A stretch of DNA of 58,469 bases from Acidimicrobiales bacterium (GTDB lineage Bacteria; Actinomycetota; Acidimicrobiia; Acidimicrobiales; SHLQ01). The notes below the pieces were generated by a model, which did no database searches, was not told the DNA's origin, and saw only the letters and a list, made by a program, of their open reading frames with translations. How positions within the stretch are numbered: position 1 is the first letter of the stretch; each line of letters begins with the position of its first letter. Of the stretch, positions 10,701 through 17,900 are shown in pieces. The stretch covers positions 1 through 58,469 of the forward strand of contig JAHDDK010000021.1 in the NCBI GenBank assembly GCA_020629375.1. The letters are read 5' to 3'. The position numbers and the translations under genes were made by a program.

Positions 10701-11292
10701 CGAGGTCGCGTCGACTCCTGCGATCGGCATCATCGACGCGACCTCCGGGCCGACGGTGATCGGAAACGACCCGACCGTGAGCCAGCCCTTTGCGGGCATC
10801 ATCGACGAAGTCCGCATCGAGCGCACCCCTCGGTCGTCAGCATGGTTGGACATGCGCGAAACCAGCGAGCGCAACCCGCAGGCCTTCACCACCACCGCAG
10901 CCCCTCAGGCGGGCACCTGGGGTGACCAGGGAACGTGGTCCGCCAGGATTCCCCTCGCCGTACCAGCTGACCGCGACGACGGGACCGCCGCGGACCAGCT
11001 CGTCCCGATCCGCATCGTCCGATCGGAGTTGACCGGTGCATTGACTTCGGGCCACGACCTCATCGTGACCGACGGCGACGGAATCACGCGCCTCGATCAT
11101 TGGATCGAGAGCTGGGACCCCACCACCGGAACCCTCACGGCATGGATTCGGACCGGAGACCTCGACCTGGTCGACGACACGGTCCTCTATCTCTACTTCG
11201 GCAACGGTTCGGCACGAGACCAACAGGACCCCGCTGGCACCTTCGGGACTACCGGCCTCCTTGCCTATTTGGGTAGGTCTCTACCTGGCTGA
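7789..11292 (+). CDS. SipW-like (S26B) signal peptidase fused to a DUF2341/LamG surface protein
   Basis: A 1,167-residue protein, start GTG 7789 (or ATG 7792). Residues 1-160 are a second S26B peptidase: TM1 (12-32), Ser42 in TGSMNP, His81 in VTHRV, GDANATRD at 99-106, and TM2 (about 130-156). A third hydrophobic stretch (about 188-207) leads into TVTVSTNTFATAGCF, which resembles a SipW-type signal and cleavage region. The remaining ~950 residues are extracellular in character: Asp/Thr-rich beta repeats (210-565), a DUF2341 domain (about 575-690) with YYLHFGNP, a second DUF2341-like unit, a LamG-type domain (about 850-1020), then part of a third DUF2341 unit ending YLYFGNGS. The chain stops soon after that motif, where DUF2341 proteins often continue, so the C-terminus may be truncated. 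Self-cleavage of peptidase from adhesin is inference. Confidence 0.8.
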   Translation: MMTATRRDRMVGLLSVGAIILASVLLVGAIAGHRPVVIETGSMNPYAPAGSVAIAGPRNGETIRVDDVIVMRRPGQVPVTHRVVELDDTPNGTVAQTQGDANATRDPGLYPLGSQELVVRWVLPEPISFVTRQLLHPVATFAFVLVSVLVLSAYALRRIWSVSDAGPKPRAEHDRTSHPRVSRRRKRRVIGGIPLISLLGAGVAWSVFLGTVTVSTNTFATAGCFDSSVRSVQQGTTAHTTDGTVTVPIAPVDPTTSFVFATAASETNVLADALVLVELAADGTTVDLTRTTDSTTAIDLDIAWNVVEYTCGVTVTRGVTNGDGSTTPDIAFDPADADRAIVLLSTDAPRNDTVTDGNEFIAHRFDGSDLRVAASGPVPSAQRIGWQVIVFDDPFDVAVQRTTVQVPAGDDSSAWAPPSPVDPDTTLILTSTLPQNFANGSDALVRTNLDATGSVQLDRVGTGAPIDVDVQLIQFFDGTTVQHGITDLPAGVTDVFVNVTPVDPQRSTAMTTAAVGGTASSGQTSQSNLADSSGDAAVRATVTAPTEAQLRRDGAGQDSSFGWQVAEWGGAPSWDADWPFRQRIDVETTSTPAPDGYTVPVEIDHRALVDAGLANADGSDLRIVGWDGSAWIEFDRVLDEGSAFNSSTTTLLFRTDRAVPASGRISYYLHFGNPTAGPAPSDPENVFAVFESFDDGSLGDFENRGGPIEWYVADPWTRRIPITVPSGRVQTSQSDVPLIVSLTNTDLAAHAQADGSDIRFVAADGTTHLAHEIERWDPATGALDAWVHIPTIASTAPTSFFVEYGAPNAPSQEQIRATWPTDHDAVLHLRNADGNTHDSSVFGHDGSQPDVARRPTDAGGLIGPALRFDGIDDALIVAPTDWRSHTQLTASMWVRPDNLAGDQTLLRADDLAGSPVVHVAATTGGGIEASLRLNGTMHTAIAPAGSLSVGAWDLVVATWDSSQLRINVGVDEVASTPAIGIIDATSGPTVIGNDPTVSQPFAGIIDEVRIERTPRSSAWLDMRETSERNPQAFTTTAAPQAGTWGDQGTWSARIPLAVPADRDDGTAADQLVPIRIVRSELTGALTSGHDLIVTDGDGITRLDHWIESWDPTTGTLTAWIRTGDLDLVDDTVLYLYFGNGSARDQQDPAGTFGTTGLLAYLGRSLPG

Positions 11293-11317
11293 GCCGAACC
11301 CATAGTCCGTTCGGCTC
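11291..11317 (+). terminator. Hairpin between operon halves (possible attenuator)
   Basis: A perfect 9-bp inverted repeat, gagccgaac (11291-11299) and gttcggctc (11309-11317), with a 9-nt loop. It starts inside the stop codon of the peptidase-adhesin gene and ends 35 nt before the next start. No T-run follows. It could reduce read-through into the downstream TasA-like and giant repeat genes, or protect the 3' end of the upstream message. Confidence 0.45.
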
Positions 11318-11352
11318 TCGGCTCCGCACCCGAGATTGTCGATATTCAACGG

Positions 11353-11955
11353 GTGAGCGATCGGGCACTCTCAGAGCCATCGGCTGTCGGCATACGCCTC
11401 CTCGCGACCGCCGCCGTTCTGCTGCTCGCAGGATCCATGCTGACCATCTCCTCGCTGGCGCTGTTCACCGACCAAGCGGTGAGCGAGCAGAACAGCTTTG
11501 GAACCGGAACGATCGATATTGCGGCGAGTCCTGCGACGGCCGCCATCACCGGCCTCGATCTTGCTCCCGGCGACTCGGTCACCGCACCGCTCACGATCAC
11601 GAACAACGGTTCGCTCGATCTTCGGTACAGCATCACGTCCACGACCTCCGAGGACGTCCTCGCCGCCGAACTGGAGATGACCGTTCGTTCTGCGGTGTCG
11701 GACTGCGACGACAACGGGTGGAACCAGACCGGAACCGAGCTCTATCGCGGCCCGCTCGGCTCGACCGCCCCGATGGCGATCGTGGGTTCGGCGGCTCAGG
11801 GCGACGACGGCGGCGATCGGGACCTCGGTGCGGCAGACGCCGAAGAGCTCTGCGTCCATGTCGAGTTGCCCCTCGCTGCCGACACGTCCCTCGAAGGGCT
11901 GTCGACCGAGTCCACCCTGACGTTCGAAGCCGAACAAACCCGAAACAACCCGTAG
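11353..11955 (+). CDS. TasA/camelysin-like secreted protein 4
   Basis: A 200-residue protein starting with GTG 11353. The signal is RLLATAAVLLLAGSMLTIS at about residues 15-33, then LALFTDQAVSEQNSFGTGTI. This is the closest match in the window to the TasA/SipW-substrate consensus, where a [FW]-x-D motif is followed ~10-15 residues later by a G-T-[IL]-D-[IL] strand. Next comes DLAPGDSVTAPLTITNNGSL, again matching the TasA core. Two cysteines (near 117 and 158) may pair. The gene lies 60 bp after the peptidase-adhesin gene across a hairpin, and 6 bp before the giant repeat protein, so it is probably cotranscribed with the latter. I expect export and cleavage by a cluster-encoded S26B peptidase. 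Confidence 0.75.
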   Translation: MSDRALSEPSAVGIRLLATAAVLLLAGSMLTISSLALFTDQAVSEQNSFGTGTIDIAASPATAAITGLDLAPGDSVTAPLTITNNGSLDLRYSITSTTSEDVLAAELEMTVRSAVSDCDDNGWNQTGTELYRGPLGSTAPMAIVGSAAQGDDGGDRDLGAADAEELCVHVELPLAADTSLEGLSTESTLTFEAEQTRNNP

Positions 11956-11961
11956 GCGATC

Positions 11962-14900
11962 GTGTTCGACTGGAGAACGGTCCTTCGGCGGACGCTTCTC
12001 GCCGTCATCGCCATCGCCGCGATACCGGTGGCTGTCGCCGTCCTGCGCGAATCCCCAGTCCTTGCGGTGCCGCCGGCGTCAGGCGAGTGGACGTTCGACG
12101 AAGGCTCCGGTTCGGTCGCCGCCGACTCGTCCGGCTCGGGCCTCGACGGCACAATCATCGGCGCCACACACACCACGGGCGTGAGTGGTTCGGCCCTTAC
12201 GTTCGATCAGACCACAGACCGAGTGGTCATTCCGAACGATCCCTCTCTCGATCCCGGAACCGGCGACTTCAGCTTGAGTATCTGGTTCAACTCGACCCAC
12301 CTGCCCCCCGACTCCACGTTCCCTGAGCTCGCCGTCAAGAAGACCCTCGGAGGCGCCGAGTCCGGCTGGGAGCTTTTCGTGTGGCAGTCGACCCCAAACC
12401 AGACCCTTCTGATCTGGAAGGTCTGGGAGAACGGCACCTGGTGGAGTGTCTCGGCGCCCGTCTCCCAAGACGGTGTGTGGCATCACGCGGCGGCAATCGT
12501 CGACGGCTCGACGTTGCGGTTGTACGTCGATGGCGCTGAGGTGGCCAACGGCAGTCATGGCGCCAGCACCATTTCGTCACCCGTCGATTTGGGTATCGGC
12601 GGGACGGCGACTCAAGACGACTGGGCAGCGTTCGTGGGCGACTTGGATGAGATCCGAGTCTGGGGGACGGCGCTCACCGCAGCGGACGTCGCATCGCTGG
12701 CGCTGATCGACCTGACCGTCAATTCGACGGGGGACGCGCCCGACGCCAATCCGGGCGATGGTCGCTGCAACACCGGAACGGGCGTGGTTGTCGAGTGCAC
12801 GCTGCGCGCCGCGATCGAAGAGTCGAATGCGACGACAGCGCTCGACTCGATCAGCTTCGACATACCGACCACCGACCCCGGCCACACAAATGGGGTCTGG
12901 ACGATCACCCCGGCGACCCGGCTCCCGACAACGCTGCGCAACGGCCTCGTCATCGATGGCTACACCCAGCCGGGATCCGCACCGGGGACACAACCTTGGC
13001 CAGAACCGATCGACGCCACCATCGCAATCGAAATCGACGGGTCCGCGACGACGGGGTCGGGACTCCGAATCGATGGCGATGACTCTGCGGTTCGGGGGCT
13101 ATCGATTCATTCGTTTAGCGGCGGACAGGCGTTGGAGGTCTGGGCAGATCGTGTGCAGATTCATGGCAACGTGCTTGGCGCACCGCCCGATGGAGAGACG
13201 ACTTCTGCCCTGAGCCAGGGTGCCCTGTCGTTGATTGGATCCGATGCCGAGATCGGCGGCCGACCCGCTGCGAGTCGGAACATTCTTGTGGGATCCGGAC
13301 AGGCAGACGTCGTCATCAACGGAGAGGCCAACCTCGTCGCAGGCAACAGCATCGGCACCAACCGAAGTGGAACAGCGTCTCTTGGCTCTTCGGTCTCGGG
13401 TGTGGTCGTGCAATCGGGTACCGGGAACCTGATCGGCGTCGCCAACGCCGGCAACCACATTGCGGGACAGTCAGCGAGCGGAATATGGATCTATGCCCCA
13501 GCCACCGCACCCACAATCCACGCCAATCGGATCGGCACAACGCTCGACGGGACATCGACAATCACCACTGAAGACGGAATCCTCGCCATTGCTACAGACG
13601 CCGTGGTCGGCGGGTCGGCGACCGGCGAAGGAAATCTGATCTCCGGACTCCGTGGGACAGCGATCGAGATCGCTGGCGAACGGACGCTCGTCCGCGGCAA
13701 CACGATCGGCACCGACCTAACTGGCGCAGTGGCGCTCCCGAATACCGTCGGCGTCTCCTCGACAGGTCACCGGAGCCAGATAGGCGGCCTCGCCTCCGGC
13801 GATGCGAACATCATTGCCCACTCGATTGAAGACAACGTTCGCATCACCGCCTTCAACACCCTCATCGCCGGCAACTCCATCTATGGAGCCGGGGACCTCG
13901 GTATCGACCTCAGGGACGATGGTGTCACCCAGAACGACCCGAATGACGCCGACACCGGGCCAAATGCCCTGCAGAACTTTCCCGAGCTCACATCGGTGAC
14001 ACACGCTGCGGGCGAGCTGGAGATCTCCTTCGAGATCAACGACGGCCCAGGAGCGCTCTACATCGAGTTCTTCGCGAATCCGTCCGGGATCAATGGCGCC
14101 GGCCACGGTGAGGGCGAAGTGTTGGTCGGGACGACCTCGATCACCCACCCCGGAGGGCTCAACTCCTACATCACCCGGATCGCCGGTTCGGCTGGCGACG
14201 CGATCTCCGCGACTGTGTCCATCATCGGCACCGCATCCCACACGTCTGAATTCTCGCCGACTGTTGTTGCGACAGACCCTGACACGCTCATCGTGAACAC
14301 GACGGTGGATACCGGCGACAACGGCGTAGGGGACGGGTCCTGCACCGACGGCTCGATCAACACAGCGGGCCAAGAGCGCTGCTCGCTTCGTGCGGCCATC
14401 GAGGAGGCGAATGCATCGCCGAACATCACGACGATCGCGTTTGACATTCCTGCCACCGAACCCGGTCACGACAACGGCATCTGGCGAATCGAACCGGCTT
14501 CTCAGCTTCCCGATGTCACGACGTCGCTGACGATCGATGCCTACACCCAACCGGGAGCAAGCGCCGGGACTCGGCCGTGGCCCGAACCGCTCGATGCGAC
14601 GATCATCGTCGAACTGGACGGCACCACCAACGCCATCTCTGAGGGCCTACAGCTTCGGGGTGCAGACACCGTCGTCCGCGGCTTATCGGTCCACGGCTTC
14701 AGCGTGTTCGGGATCGAAACGACTGCACCTCGCACGCTGATCGAGGGGAACTTCGTGGGTGTTCGAGCTGACGGAGTGACTCCGAGCAGCAACGGGATCA
14801 ACCTCTATATCGAGTCGGCAGAGAGTGTCGTCGGCGGCACGCAGCCCTCGCAACGAAACCTCATCAGCGCAGCGGCCACCGTCGACATCCACCTCGAATC

Positions 14901-17900
14901 AGGCGACGCCACCGAAATACTTGGCAACCTCATCGGGTCGGATCGCACGGGGACCACCCGGTTGAGCAGCAACCCGGGATCCAACATTCAGCTGATTGCC
15001 GGCGACGATGTCCGAATCGGCAGCGCCGGGTCCGGCAACCTCATCGTTGGGACGACGGGAAATGCCATCTTGACCAGCGGTTCCCCACAGCGGACCGTGA
15101 TCCACGGCAACCGGATTGGTACGACGCTCGACGGCGAAGGACGATTGACGACCGCCGGCGGTATCTGGCTCAACAGTCCGAACCCGGTGGTTGGCGGCGC
15201 TGGCTCCGGAGACGGAAATCTTGTTGCCTCCACAGGCATCGGCATACGCCTCGACCAAAACGCGACGGGGGCCGACATCAAGGGAAATACGATCGGAGAG
15301 AGCCTGTCGGGAGCCATCGCCCTGCCCGTCACCACCGGCATTTGGGTCGATGGGAATGGCAGCAACGTCATCGGCGGCACGGGAGCGGGCGACGGCAACA
15401 CCATCGCCAACGCGACAGCAAACAACGTCACGATCGTGTCTGGCAACACCATGATTCTCGGCAACCAGATCAACGGCGCCGCGGGTCTTGGGATCGACCT
15501 CGCCGACGATGGCGTCACACCAAACGACCCAAGTGATGCGGACGGCGGTCCGAACCGACTTCAGAACTTTCCGGAGATCGTCTCGTTGGTTTCCGACGGC
15601 GCCACCGTCACGGCGACCGTTCGGATCGACGACTTTCCGGGCGAACCGCTCCGCATCGAGTTTTTCCGCAACAGCGTGGTGAATCCCAGTGGACACGGCG
15701 AGGGCGAGGAGTTCATTGCCGGATTCGACGTCACACAGACCATCAACGGGGCGGAGCTCCATACGATGTCTTTCGCCGCAGCCCCCGGGGATCTCATCTC
15801 GGCGACATCTACGGCAACGACGCTGAATCACACCTCCGAGTTCTCGAAGACCGAGATCGTCACCGGAGCCAGCGACACCATTGTGGTCAACACGACGGGC
15901 GACCTCGATGACCTCGCGCCCGGCGATGGTGTCTGCTGGGATGGCACATCCAACGCCGCCGGCGCACCGAGTTGCAGCTTTCGAGCTGCAATCAGTGAAT
16001 CGAACGCGTTTCCGTCGATCGACACGATCGCCTTCGACATCCCAGTCGGCGATTCAGGTCACAACGCCGGAGTGTGGACGATCAGTCCTGGCAGCGCCCT
16101 GCCGGCCGTCACCACTGCAGTGACCATCGACGGGTACACGCAGGCTGGATCCGCTCCCGGCACTCTGCCTTGGCCTCAGCCACTCGACGCTGCTCTCAGC
16201 GTCGAGGTCGACGGCAGCGCAATGACCGGCAACGGCCTGGAGCTCGCTGCCAGCAATGCGGTGCTCCGCGGACTCGCGATTCATGGTTTCTCCGGAACAG
16301 GGGCCCTGATCACCGGGAGCGACGCGCAGGTCGCTGGGGCGTTCGTCGGGGTCCGCCCGGACGGGACGACCGCACCAGGCAACGGACTGAACATCGACGT
16401 TCGTGGCGCCAACTCGATCATCGGCGGCACGCTCGCCGAGCAACGCAACCTCATCGGTGGAAGCTCCGGAACGGAGATCGCCATTCGTGCGTCAGCGGTC
16501 GAGGTGCTCGGCAACCTCATCGGTAGCGACCGGTCGGGCGCGACCGCCATCACGACGACCGGAATCGGGATCCACGCCGAAACCGGCACTGACCTGCGGC
16601 TCGGGCGGGTCGACCATGGGAACCAGATCGTGGGTGCCACGACCGGGATCCTGTTGGAAAACAACTGGTCGACGAACGCACGTATGCACGACAATCTGAT
16701 CGGAACCGATCTGTTGGGCACGACACCGCTCCCGAATGTCGTCGGTGTCCTGAACACGGCCCATGGGAGTCAGCTCGGCGGGCTCAACCCCGGCGAAGGC
16801 AACGTGATCGCACACTCGATCGAAGACAACGTCCGGGTAAACGGCTTCAACATCGCAATCCTCGGAAACTCGATCTTCGGCGCAGGCGATCTCGGGATCG
16901 ATATCGCCAACGACGGCATCTCCACAAACGACCCCGGCGACACCGACGGAGGACCGAATCAGACGGCCAACTTCCCGGTCATCACCTCGCTGCAATTGAT
17001 CGGCGGGTCGGTGACGGCGACCTTCACTCTGGACGAGGTGCCGGGCACGCGACAGATCGAGTTCTTCCGCAATCCCAGCGGCGCAAGCGCCTCCGGGCAC
17101 GGGGAAGGCGAACAGCTCGCCAGTTCGACCCTGATCACCCATCCAGGAGGGGAACAGACCTACACCGTGACGTTCGCCGGCCAGATTGGTGATGAGATCT
17201 CCGCAACGTCAACCGCGATGAACGTGACCGAGCCTCGCACCAGCGAGTTCTCTGCCACGGCGACCGTCGTCGGCGTAGGCGACCCCATCGTCAACACAAC
17301 GACCGATCTCCCCGACACGAATCCGGGCGACGGCATCTGCTGGGACGGACAGACCAACACGGCGGGCGACCCGCGCTGCAGCCTTCGGGCCGCCATCGCC
17401 GAAGCCAACGCCAACGCCAACGTCGGTCTGATCGAGTTCGACATTCCGACCACCGAGCCTGGAGCGAACGCCTCAGGTTGGTTCGAGATCATCCTCGGTA
17501 CCGCGCTTCCGGACATCACGAGCGGCGTCACGATCGACGGCACATCTCAACCCGGTTGGATCGACCGGCCACTTGTAGTCGTCGACGGCGGCGACGGCAA
17601 CTTCGACGGTCTCCGCGTGGCGGCCGATGACGTATCGATCCGCGGTATCGCAATCAACAACCTGCAGAACCTCGGGATCGATGCCATATCTGGAGCGAAC
17701 TTCACCCTCGAGCACAGTTGGATCGGGATCCGGGCAGACGGCAACGGCGGATCGTCGATCGATGCTGGTGGCCTGCGTATCGGCCCCGCGGCGACGGCGG
17801 CTCGAATCGGTTCGCCAAACGCTGGGAACGTCATCGGCTACAACCGGCTGGCTGGCATCGTCGTCGAAGGTCCGAACACGATCGTGTCGTCGAATCTGGT

